In this document: piece after piece, positions 45,373-54,337 of the stretch
Layout of the letters: the number at the start of each line of letters is the position of its first letter
How positions within the stretch are numbered: the stretch's first letter is position 1
From: Solirubrobacteraceae bacterium
GTDB taxonomy: Bacteria > Actinomycetota > Thermoleophilia > Solirubrobacterales > Solirubrobacteraceae
Assembly: GCA_025449845.1 (NCBI GenBank)
Contig: JANWIP010000003.1
Coordinates: 78,876 to 142,875 of the forward strand
Length of the DNA stretch: 64,000 nucleotides
Direction of reading: 5' to 3'
Notes under the pieces: generated by a model
The model's input: only the letters and a program-made list of their open reading frames with translations
What the model was told of the DNA's origin: nothing
Database searches by the model: none
Program-made: the position numbers and the translations under genes

Positions 45373-46599
45373 ATGTTCAAGGGATCTCGGAAGGTCGCGG
45401 CGCTAGGCGCCGTTTTCTTTGCCTCGCTGGCGCTATACGCCTGCGGCAGCAGCGGCGTGCCCAGTAACGCCGTGGTGCAGGTCGGCGGCGAACCGATCTC
45501 GACGACGACCTTCAATCACTGGCTGGGCGTGGCGGCATCTTCAAGCGCACAGACGGCGGCGGGCAAGACTGCGCCCAAGCCGGTCGTGCCGGATCCGCCG
45601 TCCTACAGCGCATGCGTCGCCCATCTGCAGGCGACGGCCCCGAAGCCGGCAAAGGGCCAGTCGGCCCCCACGGCGGCGCAGCTGAAGTCGCAGTGCGAAC
45701 AGCAGTACACGGCGCTCAAGCAGCAGGTGCTGGGCTTTCTGATCTCAGCCAACTGGGTAATCGGCGAGGCCAAGGACCAGAACATCAAGGTCAGCGACGC
45801 CGAAGTCGAAAAGAAGTTCAAGGAACTTAAGACGCAGCAGTTCCCCAAGGAAGCCGACTTCCAGAAGTTTCTGGCAAGCACGGGCCAGAGCCCGGCGGAC
45901 CTGCTGCTGCGCGTGAAGCTGAACCTGCTGTCGCAGAAGATTCAGCAGGCGGTGTCCAAGAAAGGCACGCCGACGACGGCGCAGATCGAAAAGTATTACA
46001 ACGAAAACAAGCAGCGCTTCGGCCAGCCCGAAAAACGCGACGTGCAGCTGATCCTGACGAAGACGCAGGCAGAGGCCGAAGCGGCGAAGAAGGAAATCGA
46101 ATCGGGCAAGAGCTTTGAAAGTGTCGCCAAGAAGTACTCGATCGACCCGGCCAGCAAGGCCAACGGCGGCAAACTCCCCGGTGTGGTCAAAGGCCAGGAG
46201 CAGAAGGCCCTGGACGCGGCGATCTTCAGCGCCAAGCCCAACACGCTGGAAGGCCCGGTCAAGACCCCCTTCGGCTACTACATCTTCGAGGTAACGGCAG
46301 TGCACCCGCCGAGCCAGCAGAGCCTGGCGCAGGTGAAGGAATCGATCAAGCAGCAGCTGACGGCGCAGCAGCAGCAGGGCGCGCTGACAAAGTTCGTGGC
46401 GAGCTTCAAAAAGAAGTGGGAAGGCCGCACGGAATGCCGCACGGGCTACGTGGTAATGGACTGCAAGGAGTACAAGGCTCCGAAGACGCCCGCGACTCCC
46501 ACAGGCGCAACGCCCCCCACGGGCGGCGGCACGGCCACGGCCACGCCGCAGACCCCGCAGACAACCACCGCGCCGCCGGCAAGCACCACCAGCAAGTAG
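45373..46599 (+). CDS. Peptidyl-prolyl isomerase/foldase lipoprotein (PrsA/SurA-like)
   Basis: 408 residues: signal peptide with lipobox (LALYACG), SurA-like N-terminal helical domain (INWV-type helices around FLISANWVIGEAKDQNI), a parvulin domain (about 215-315: KRDVQLILTKTQAEAEAAKK, FESVAKKYSIDPASKANGGK, PFGYYIFEVTAV), and a Thr/Pro-rich C-terminal tail. It folds exported proteins outside the membrane. Codon usage favours gaa/aaa more than its neighbours. TAGAGT lies 9 nt before the ATG. Confidence 0.9.
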   Translation: MFKGSRKVAALGAVFFASLALYACGSSGVPSNAVVQVGGEPISTTTFNHWLGVAASSSAQTAAGKTAPKPVVPDPPSYSACVAHLQATAPKPAKGQSAPTAAQLKSQCEQQYTALKQQVLGFLISANWVIGEAKDQNIKVSDAEVEKKFKELKTQQFPKEADFQKFLASTGQSPADLLLRVKLNLLSQKIQQAVSKKGTPTTAQIEKYYNENKQRFGQPEKRDVQLILTKTQAEAEAAKKEIESGKSFESVAKKYSIDPASKANGGKLPGVVKGQEQKALDAAIFSAKPNTLEGPVKTPFGYYIFEVTAVHPPSQQSLAQVKESIKQQLTAQQQQGALTKFVASFKKKWEGRTECRTGYVVMDCKEYKAPKTPATPTGATPPTGGGTATATPQTPQTTTAPPASTTSK

Positions 46600-46601
46600 C
46601 C

Positions 46602-48001
<1,400 letters not shown>

Positions 48002-48038
48002 ACGCAGGAGCTCGTCACTCTGCCGCGAATGCGGCTGT

Positions 48039-48332
48039 ATGCGTCCAAAGCCACGCGTGCGCTGGGACCGTCTTGGGCGAGTGGCGATGCTCGGGGTGAT
48101 GGTCGCCCTGCTCTACCTCTACCTGAGTGCGGGCATAAGGGTCTTCTCGACCTGGCACGAAGCCCATCGCAACAGCGCGATGGTGACGCAGCTGGAGCGC
48201 CAGAATAAGCAGCTACGAGCAGAACATGCCTCGCTTGCTCGCCACAGCACGGTAGTGCGCGAGGCCCGGCAGCTAGGCATGGACAAGCCGGGCGAGCAGC
48301 CCTACGTCGTGCAGGGGCTACCCAACAACTGA
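48039..48332 (+). CDS. FtsB/DivIC-like septum formation initiator
   Basis: 97 residues: basic N-terminus, one membrane segment (VAMLGVMVALLYLYLSAGI), then a coiled coil (TQLERQNKQLRAEHASLARH) and REARQLGMDKPGEQPYVV, the FtsB/DivIC pattern. It would act with FtsL and FtsQ at the division septum. It follows eno, its common actinobacterial position. Confidence 0.88.
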   Translation: MRPKPRVRWDRLGRVAMLGVMVALLYLYLSAGIRVFSTWHEAHRNSAMVTQLERQNKQLRAEHASLARHSTVVREARQLGMDKPGEQPYVVQGLPNN

Positions 48333-48341
48333 GCCGGCTTT

Positions 48342-48359
48342 CCTGCCGTCTGAGGCAGG
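48342..48359. terminator. Hairpin after the FtsB/DivIC-like gene
   Basis: CCTGCC (48342-48347), six-base loop, GGCAGG (48354-48359). No T-run follows, so any terminator activity is uncertain. Confidence 0.35.
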
Positions 48360-48408
48360 GAGGGGTGCGAGCACGGCGCCCTCCCGGCCGCTGCTAGCCT
48401 CGGCCCTC

Positions 48409-48735
48409 GTGCCAGGCTTTGAGAACGCGATCTACCAGTGGCAGCAGGGCGAGCGCCGCCTGCAAGGCGCTCCTGCGGAACGGGCAAGAATCCTGGAGCG
48501 CGTGACGACGGCGCTGGTGGCGGAGCTGCGCCGGCGCCTAGGCGGGCGCTTCAACAGCCAGGAGCTGGTGGATCTGTACCTCGGGAGCACCTCGTGGTGT
48601 CTGCAGGTGGCGATGAACGCTGCCCCGGACGAGCCTTGGGCGTGGGAGGCGGCGACGGTCGTGGATGCGGCCTTCGGGCGCTATCTGCGCGAGGCCTCGG
48701 ACTATGCGGGGGGACGCCGGGCCATCGTGGACTGA
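48409..48735 (+). CDS. Conserved-looking protein of unknown function
   Basis: 108 residues beginning PGFENAIYQWQQGERRLQ and containing LRRRLGGRFNSQELVDLYL then APDEPWAWEAATVVDAAFGR. Mostly helical, no membrane segment. The GTG lies 8 nt after a TAGCCT box (48395-48400), a leaderless pattern. I do not recognise a family. Confidence 0.72.
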   Translation: MPGFENAIYQWQQGERRLQGAPAERARILERVTTALVAELRRRLGGRFNSQELVDLYLGSTSWCLQVAMNAAPDEPWAWEAATVVDAAFGRYLREASDYAGGRRAIVD

Positions 48736-48742
48736 AGCCAGG

Positions 48743-48845
48743 CTAGAGCGACGTTGGGCAAGCGAGGCAAGGACGCAGTGAGCGAAGTGTGCTCTGCACA
48801 CGAGCGATCGAGGACGCCGCCTCGTGCCGCCCAACGACGCTCTAG
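48743..48845. terminator. Large cruciform-like bidirectional hairpin between convergent genes
   Basis: A 17-bp arm pair (48743-48759 and 48829-48845) with a single mismatch closes a 69-nt interior. That interior contains a CGAGGC/GCCTCG pair and a perfect GTGTGC-TCT-GCACAC hairpin. It sits between convergent genes and overlaps the stop of the minus-strand one. It could terminate both transcripts or be a mobile palindromic repeat. Confidence 0.6.
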
Positions 48846-49441
48846 TCGTCTTCGCCGACTCTTTTGATGACTATCTGGTCCTCTTCGACGAGGACCTCAA
48901 CGGAGCGGTGCCCGGCCCAGTGCTCGGCGTAAATCGGGTTGTCCTGCACGGCCGGATCGAGCCATAGGCCATAGCCCTCCTCGCCGTGATCGAAAGTCCC
49001 CTCCAGAGGCCCTGACTCGCGTGGGGCCGAGCGGCGCGTGCGTCCCCCGCGACGACCTCTGCGACGGGTCTTGGGAGCCCCATCCCCCGCCTCGTCCTCA
49101 GCAGGCTCCTCATCTTCGCCGCGCGCGGCGCGCTCGGCCGCCTCAGCCTCCGCCTTGGCCTTGGCCTCCGCCTCGGCGCGCTCGGCCTCGCGGGCGGCCT
49201 CTTCGAGCTCGGCGGCGATCAGGGCGTCGTCCTCGGCGCGCAGATCGATCTCATCGGGGTAGTCGAGCACCGCAGCGCCCTCGGTTGGGTCCTCGGCACC
49301 GTCGAGCTCGTTCTGGCGCTTGAACTGCTCGATCTCCTGCACCGTGACCTCGAGCTGGTGGGCGACCCAGGCGTCGGTGCGACCTTGCCGCACCCACGCG
49401 CGGATTTGGTTGAGCTGAGGGCGGAGTGATTTACGAGCCAT
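48842..49441 (-). CDS. Charged coiled-coil protein with helix-turn-helix-like N-terminus, unknown function
   Basis: 199 residues. N-terminal SLRPQLNQIRAWVRQGRTDA then QLEVTVQEIEQFKRQN resembles a helix-turn-helix. A long Glu/Ala/Lys coiled coil follows (about 75-115), then an Arg-rich patch (TRRRGRRGGRTRR) and a C-terminal domain ending EVLVEEDQIVIKRVGEDD. The basic patch suggests nucleic acid binding. No family known to me. Confidence 0.7.
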   Translation of the reverse strand: MARKSLRPQLNQIRAWVRQGRTDAWVAHQLEVTVQEIEQFKRQNELDGAEDPTEGAAVLDYPDEIDLRAEDDALIAAELEEAAREAERAEAEAKAKAEAEAAERAARGEDEEPAEDEAGDGAPKTRRRGRRGGRTRRSAPRESGPLEGTFDHGEEGYGLWLDPAVQDNPIYAEHWAGHRSVEVLVEEDQIVIKRVGEDD

Positions 49442-49592
49442 GGACGGTCCGAGAGACTAGCGCATAGGCCCCGGCCGACGTTCCATCGAGCCCGGCTAGC
49501 GTTCCATCGCGGCGCAGACTATGCTTGTCCACAGACGCGGGCAGGGGGCGATCGCGCCGATTGCCCGTCGGCACAAAGAGGAAGGGCACTAA

Positions 49593-49844
49593 ATGCTGGT
49601 CCTGACGCGCAAGTCCAACCAGAGCATCATGATCGGCGACGATGTCGAGGTGTCGGTGCTCTCGGTGGTAGGAGAGAAGGTGCGGATCGGCATTCAGGCT
49701 CCCCAGAACGTTCCGGTGTTCCGGACGGAGATCTACCTGGAGATTCAGCGCCAGCAGGAACCGGGCGCGGACGCAGCCGCTGAGAAGGATGAGGTTGCAG
49801 GCGAGGTAGATCAGGCGCTGCGCGGGCTCTCCGAGCCGAGCTAG
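49593..49844 (+). CDS. csrA: Carbon storage regulator CsrA
   Basis: 83 residues: MLVLTRKSNQSIMIGDDVEV, VGEKVRIGIQAPQNVPVFR, then EIYLEIQ, the canonical CsrA fold with the RNA-contacting L4/R6 region and the C-terminal VFRTE. It binds GGA hairpins in mRNA leaders. A longer acidic tail than usual follows. Elsewhere csrA often lies by fliW in flagellar loci; no fliW or flagellar gene is in this window. Confidence 0.95.
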   Translation: MLVLTRKSNQSIMIGDDVEVSVLSVVGEKVRIGIQAPQNVPVFRTEIYLEIQRQQEPGADAAAEKDEVAGEVDQALRGLSEPS

Positions 49845-49896
49845 CTGGACGGGCCTCGCACCGCGAGCTAGCCGCACGGATTAAGCGACCAACACT

Positions 49897-49948
49897 GGCC
49901 GCCTCCTGGCGGCCTCCTCAAAGCTCTTTCTTGCGGGAGACCCGCTTT
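49897..49948. terminator. Two hairpins between convergent csrA and the small membrane gene
   Basis: GGCCGCC-TCCT-GGCGGCC (49897-49914) is perfect. A second, GCGGG-AGA-CCCGC (49933-49945), is followed by TTT on the plus strand. Together they probably end csrA transcription. Confidence 0.55.
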
Positions 49949-49951
49949 GCC

Positions 49952-50260
49952 TCAGCTGAGCAGCAGATAGAGCGTGCGGAACATCACGACCGTGACGATG
50001 GCGGCCGTTAAGATGAGCGTCGCGACGAGCAAGGCGAAGCGCATCGACCCACGTTTGTGGCGACGCTGAACCTCGCGCTTGTGTGTGCGCTTCTCGGCCG
50101 TGCGCTTGAGCGAGTCGCGCCGCCGGCGCTCCAGCGAGATCTCCTTGGAGAAGGCATGCTCGAGCTCGGTGAGGCTCTGGCGCAGGCGCGGCACATGCCC
50201 ATGGCCCCGCCGTGGGGGTCCGTGGTCGGGCGGCTCAGGGGCTCTTTCAGGCAGCGCCAT
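49952..50260 (-). CDS. Small tail-anchored-type membrane protein, unknown function
   Basis: 102 residues: Pro/Arg-rich start, a charged coiled-coil-like middle (SLTELEHAFSKEISLERRRR), a very basic stretch (KRTHKREVQRRHKRG), and one C-terminal membrane helix (LLVATLILTAAIVTVVMFRT). It starts 5 nt after the aldolase-like gene, so is co-transcribed with it. Confidence 0.65.
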   Translation of the reverse strand: MALPERAPEPPDHGPPRRGHGHVPRLRQSLTELEHAFSKEISLERRRRDSLKRTAEKRTHKREVQRRHKRGSMRFALLVATLILTAAIVTVVMFRTLYLLLS

Positions 50261-50265
50261 GTACC

Positions 50266-51207
50266 TCAGCTCGCCTCCCCGCTACCGCCGCCCGCCGCCT
50301 CGGCTTGCTCGTAGACCTTGACGAAGCGTAGATAGTTGCTGGCGATCTGCCTGGCGGCGACCGAGCGTTCGGTCTTGCCGTCTACATAGGCCTTCAGCGG
50401 CTCCCACCAGATCGAGCGGCCGATGGCGAAGCCGACGAAACCCTCGACGGGAGCGGCCTCGCCGAGCCAGTGGTCGACCTTGGCGTCGTTGGCGCCGCGG
50501 CCGAGCACCACGCAGACGACGCCCTCGCGGCCTTTGCCGCTGCGGGCCTGGGCGACGAGCATTTCGCAGTCTTGGCGGCGGTCGACACCCTCGATCTTCC
50601 ACACATCCACCTCGATGCCGAAATCCTGGATCTCCGCGATCGTGCGCCGCATCAGCTCGGGCCGCAGCTCGGCGTCGTAGCGTTCGCTGTCGCCCCCTAC
50701 GGCCGCCAGCTGGGCGTCCTCGGCGGGCACCAGCAGCTCGAACAGGAAGCGCCGATCGTGCGTGTGCAGCCAATCGGCCAGCTGCTTGAGCTTGCCCAGC
50801 TGCTCGCGGTTTTCCTCGGCGTTGCCTTCGGGGTTGTAGCGCACCAGCACCTTGGTGAAGTCGGGGTCGAAGCTCTCGATGTGCTGCGGGAAGTCCTCGC
50901 CGTACTGGAAGTCGAACATGTTCTGGCCGCTGCGCTCCACGGGCATCGCCAGCATCAGGCCTGCCTGGCGGGCCTCCGCGGGGATACTGCCGCCGAACTG
51001 CTCATCCACTAGCACTCCCGTCACGCCGGCCTTGGCGCCGGCCGCCACGGCCTGTGCCATGCCCTCGTAGATGAGGTGCTTGGCATCGGCGATCATCGCG
51101 GTCTGCTCACCGTCGGGTTCGCCCTCGATGCCGAAGAACTTCTTCTGAAAGGACCCTCGGTGATCGAAGGCCAGGATGTACAGCTTCTCGTCGTAGCCCA
51201 ATCGCAT
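50266..51207 (-). CDS. DUF2090/aldolase-like TIM-barrel protein
   Basis: 313 residues. The start LYILAFDHRGSFQKKFFGIE and later LVDEQFGGSIPAEARQAGL, VLVRYNPEGN, RFLFELLVPAED and DVWKIEGVD with CVVLGRGANDAKVDHWL match DUF2090, a TIM-barrel family found alone or fused to IolC sugar kinases and related to tagatose-bisphosphate aldolases. The catalytic Lys is probably in WKIEG. ATG 51207 begins the conserved fold. The substrate, perhaps an inositol- or sugar-acid phosphate, is inferred. Confidence 0.75.
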   Translation of the reverse strand: MRLGYDEKLYILAFDHRGSFQKKFFGIEGEPDGEQTAMIADAKHLIYEGMAQAVAAGAKAGVTGVLVDEQFGGSIPAEARQAGLMLAMPVERSGQNMFDFQYGEDFPQHIESFDPDFTKVLVRYNPEGNAEENREQLGKLKQLADWLHTHDRRFLFELLVPAEDAQLAAVGGDSERYDAELRPELMRRTIAEIQDFGIEVDVWKIEGVDRRQDCEMLVAQARSGKGREGVVCVVLGRGANDAKVDHWLGEAAPVEGFVGFAIGRSIWWEPLKAYVDGKTERSVAARQIASNYLRFVKVYEQAEAAGGGSGEAS

Positions 51208-51368
51208 GCGTTTTCTTTTCCTTGTCCGTTGACTAGGAGACTCTATCGTCGGGGGCCGCTGGGTGGTGGCGCCGGCGACCCTGAGTCGGTGGTGCATGGG
51301 GCGCTTAGGCGGCGATGCCGGGGGCCGTGCGCGAGGCTTGCGCGATACGGGCCTAGAATGGATCGACG

Positions 51369-52154
51369 ATGTCCTCGGGTGCCGATTTGTTCGTGGTTTG
51401 CAAGCAGTGCGGCTCTGAGGTCAGCCCCTACGTGACTGAGTGCCCTTACTGCGGGCACCGTCTGCGCCGCCGCGCCCCTAAGCTGCCGCGCGACGGCGGC
51501 TTAGGTGGCAGCTCGACGCGCGCCAAGCATCGCCCGCATATGCCTAAGCCTTCGCTGGGCCGCCTGCGGCGAGGCGAGATCGCGGGTATTCGTGCCGATG
51601 CTCCGGCCTATGCCACGGCGGCGCTGATAGTTGCGAGCGGCGCCATCTGGATCATCACCAAGGGCGGCTATCTCGAACTGGCCAAGCTGCCGGTGCTGGG
51701 ACCGCTGCGAGGCGAGTGGTGGCGACTGCTCACCTGGCAGTTCGCCTATTTCGCGAGCTTCTCGAGCGCCGTCTATCTGTTCGCCTGCATGCTGGCGGTG
51801 GGCATTTTCGGCTGGCTCAACGAGCACCGCCATGGGCCGCTGGTCGTGCTCGCGCTGTTCTTCGGCGCGGGCATCAGCGCGGGCCTGCTGGCGGAGGCCC
51901 TCTACTCGCTGCCGCTGCTGCTAGGCGCCAACGCGGGCGCGCTGGCGCTGCTGGCGGCGTGGGCGGTGCCCGACCTCGATGCGCTGCGCCGGCGCCAGTT
52001 CTACGATGGCGACCTGCTGGGCACGGCCGCCTTCGCCGCGGTGCTGCTGGCAATGCCGCTGGCAACGCGCCAGGCGAGCTGGCTCGCGGGGCTCACGGGC
52101 GTCACGCTGGGTTTGCTCGCTGGACTCGGCTTGAGTCGCGTGAAGGCTGCCTGA
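51369..52154 (+). CDS. Zinc-ribbon/rhomboid-like membrane protein lacking the catalytic dyad
   Basis: 261 residues: N-terminal zinc ribbon (C11, C14, C25, C28), basic linker, then about six membrane helices of the rhomboid fold (WWRLLTWQFAY is the typical L1-loop entry). At the position of catalytic Ser in GxSG the sequence is GANAG (186-190), and where the TM6 His should be it reads AGLTG (240-244). It therefore looks like a proteolytically dead rhomboid. TAGAAT ends 9 nt before the ATG. Confidence 0.75.
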   Translation: MSSGADLFVVCKQCGSEVSPYVTECPYCGHRLRRRAPKLPRDGGLGGSSTRAKHRPHMPKPSLGRLRRGEIAGIRADAPAYATAALIVASGAIWIITKGGYLELAKLPVLGPLRGEWWRLLTWQFAYFASFSSAVYLFACMLAVGIFGWLNEHRHGPLVVLALFFGAGISAGLLAEALYSLPLLLGANAGALALLAAWAVPDLDALRRRQFYDGDLLGTAAFAAVLLAMPLATRQASWLAGLTGVTLGLLAGLGLSRVKAA

Positions 52155-52156
52155 GG

Positions 52157-52522
52157 TTGTCCGCTTCCGTTCCTGAATCCGACGCCTATACGGCTGCCGA
52201 GGTGGACGCCGCGATTGAGGCCCTGGGCGATGCCGAGCGGCTGGATCACGCCCAGGAGGTGGTGACCCACGCGGCACCTGCTTTGCAGCGAATTCTCGGG
52301 CAGGCGCTACACGAAGGCGGCTGGTTCAGCGGGGCGCATCAGGCTGAGGTGCAGCGGGTGGCAGGCGAGGCGGACTTGCAGGAGCGGATGCGCGCGGTTG
52401 ATGTTCTCGTCGCGGAGCAGACGAGACTCGGTATGTTCGTGGGCGTTACCGTTGGCTTTCAGCTCGCCCACGAGCTGCAGCGCCTGCGCGACCAGTCCAA
52501 AACAGCGATAGAGGAGCCTTAA
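52157..52522 (+). CDS. Hypothetical helical protein
   Basis: 121 residues from a TTG: TAAEVDAAIEALGDAERLDH, then ALQRILGQALHEGGWFSGAH, ending QRLRDQSKTAIEEP. Soluble and helical. TTG 52157 is the only start that follows the rhomboid-like gene closely. Ends 4 nt before the MBL gene, so part of that operon. No family recognised. Confidence 0.65.
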   Translation: MSASVPESDAYTAAEVDAAIEALGDAERLDHAQEVVTHAAPALQRILGQALHEGGWFSGAHQAEVQRVAGEADLQERMRAVDVLVAEQTRLGMFVGVTVGFQLAHELQRLRDQSKTAIEEP

Positions 52523-52526
52523 GAAC

Positions 52527-53204
52527 ATGCAGATCCGTTTCCTGGGCCACGCGGCCTTTGAGCTCTCAGACGGAGACACCAAGGTACTGATCGACCCTTT
52601 CCTGACCGGCAACCCCAAGGCGGCCGTGGCGGCCGAGGATGTCGAGGCGGATGCGATCCTGCTGACGCACGGTCACGATGACCATTTTGGAGACACCGAA
52701 TCGATCGCCAGGCGCACCGGCGCGCAGCTGGTGGCGGTGGTGGAGATCGCCCGCGAGCTCGCGGCGGCGGGCTTTGAGAATGTGCACGAGCCCAATATGG
52801 GCGGCACGGTTACCTTCGATTGGGGCTGGGTGCGGCTGGTGCCGGCATGGCACACCTCTATGACCCCAAAGGGCACCGCAAGCGTTCCCACGGGGCTGGT
52901 GGTGAACATGGGTGGCAAGACCATCTATCACCTGGGCGACACGGCGCTGTTCAGCGATATGGCGCTGCCAGGCAAGCGCGATGCGATCGATGTGGCGCTG
53001 GTGCCCATCGGTGGGCACTACACGATGGATCGCTTTGACGCTGTGGAGGCCTGCAAGCTGATCGGCGCCAAGCAGGTGGTGCCCTGCCACTACAACACCT
53101 TCCCGCTGGTCGACACCGATGTGCAGGCGTTCAAGGCCGATGTGGAGGCAGCGGGTGCCGGCGAGGTCGTGGTGCTGGAGTCAGGGGAGAGCCATACGCC
53201 ATGA
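52527..53204 (+). CDS. Metal-dependent hydrolase, UPF0173/MBL fold
   Basis: 225 residues of the metallo-beta-lactamase fold: ILLTHGHDDHFGD (HxHxDH metal site), PAWHTSM, YHLGDTALFSDM and PIGGHYTMD then VPCHYNTF complete the metal ligands in UPF0173 order. Cytoplasmic, broad family; natural substrate unknown. Confidence 0.88.
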   Translation: MQIRFLGHAAFELSDGDTKVLIDPFLTGNPKAAVAAEDVEADAILLTHGHDDHFGDTESIARRTGAQLVAVVEIARELAAAGFENVHEPNMGGTVTFDWGWVRLVPAWHTSMTPKGTASVPTGLVVNMGGKTIYHLGDTALFSDMALPGKRDAIDVALVPIGGHYTMDRFDAVEACKLIGAKQVVPCHYNTFPLVDTDVQAFKADVEAAGAGEVVVLESGESHTP

Positions 53205-53277
53205 AAGGCGCCGTGGCCAGGTCTATGGGTGAGGATGGCCTGGGCTGTGATGGTCCAGGCTGGGATGGTCAAGCGCC

Positions 53278-53559
53278 ATGACGATGACCCACGCGGTGGT
53301 CTTGATCGAGGCTGAGCGCGACGCGCTGTCCACGCTGGGCAGCGCGCTGGCCGACATCGACGGTGTGGCGGAGGCCTATTCCGTGACCGGCGAGTGGGAC
53401 TTCGTGGCGATTGTCAGAGTGCCTCATCACGATCAGCTGGCCGACGTGGTGACCGGAGAAATAACGGCCCTGCCAGGCGTGGCGCGCACGCAGACGATGG
53501 TGGCCTTCGCGGCCTACTCGCGCCACGACCTGGAGGCGCTGTTCTCGATCGGGGAGTAG
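53278..53559 (+). CDS. Stand-alone Lrp/AsnC effector-binding (RAM) domain protein
   Basis: 93 residues matching the C-terminal half of Lrp/AsnC regulators: HAVVLIEAERDALSTL, VAEAYSVTGEWDFVAIVRVP, and VVTGEITALPGVARTQTMVA. No DNA-binding domain. Such single domains bind amino acids or partners as dimers. ATG 53278 or 53284. Confidence 0.85.
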   Translation: MTMTHAVVLIEAERDALSTLGSALADIDGVAEAYSVTGEWDFVAIVRVPHHDQLADVVTGEITALPGVARTQTMVAFAAYSRHDLEALFSIGE

Positions 53560-53566
53560 ACCGAGA

Positions 53567-54217
53567 ATGCCAGCGGTGCCCCTGAAGTCTGAGTATCGGC
53601 CGACGCTGGCACAGCTGCTGGCGCCTAGCTGGCACAGGGCATCGCGCGCGGTGCGGCTGCTGGTGATGGCGGGCGCGGCGGCGTTGGTGGTGGGTGTGGT
53701 GGCCTTGACGCTCACCTTGCTACCGGCCCACATCTCCTACGGCGGCCCGGTGCCTTTCAGCTTCAGCTACAGGGGCCTGCACCGTGTGGCCCCCCAAGCG
53801 GGCGCTGACGTGCAGGTGGAACGTCACAGCGCTAGCGGGCGCCTGCTGGACTCCTTCGCGGTGGCGCCGCTCAAATTGCCCCCCTACGAAGGCGGTCTGA
53901 GCGGCGAGCTGCCGCTATATGCGGTCAGCTATATCCATGCGCTCTCAGCGAAGTATGCGGGCTTCGAGCTGCAAGGCGAGGGCAAAACGCGCGTCAACAT
54001 GGAACCGGCCTACAACATCTACTACTCCGTTTTGCTGGCCGGACAGCGGGTCTACGGCCGCGATGTGCTGCTGGTGCCAGAACGCCCCGGGGCGCGCGAA
54101 GGGATCTCGATCAGGATGCTCACCTCGCCGCTCTCCAGCCGGCAGGTGACCTCGCCGCTGCTGGTGGCGACAGCGGGGCTGCTGTACAAGCCGCTGCGCA
54201 CTTTCAGCTTCAGCTGA
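53567..54217 (+). CDS. Single-pass membrane protein of unknown function
   Basis: 216 residues: cytoplasmic N-terminus, one membrane helix (LLVMAGAAALVVGVVALTLTLL), then an extracytoplasmic beta-rich domain (PVPFSFSYRGLHRVAP, YNIYYSVLLAGQRVYGRDVL). It starts 7 nt after the RAM-domain gene. No family recognised. Confidence 0.68.
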   Translation: MPAVPLKSEYRPTLAQLLAPSWHRASRAVRLLVMAGAAALVVGVVALTLTLLPAHISYGGPVPFSFSYRGLHRVAPQAGADVQVERHSASGRLLDSFAVAPLKLPPYEGGLSGELPLYAVSYIHALSAKYAGFELQGEGKTRVNMEPAYNIYYSVLLAGQRVYGRDVLLVPERPGAREGISIRMLTSPLSSRQVTSPLLVATAGLLYKPLRTFSFS

Positions 54218-54221
54218 GGGG

Positions 54222-54234
54222 GCCGCTTCGCGGC
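54222..54234. terminator. Short GC hairpin between convergent genes
   Basis: GCCGC-TTC-GCGGC lies between a plus-strand gene end and the sigma-factor gene end. No T-run, so only weakly supported. Confidence 0.35.
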
Positions 54235-54337
54235 GCCAGACACCACCCACGATGCTCGACGTGCCACCGGCACGCCTCCGCTCGTGTGCGGCGTCCGCGC
54301 CATCCACGGTCCGACCCCCTCAATCCTGGGTCCAGGC

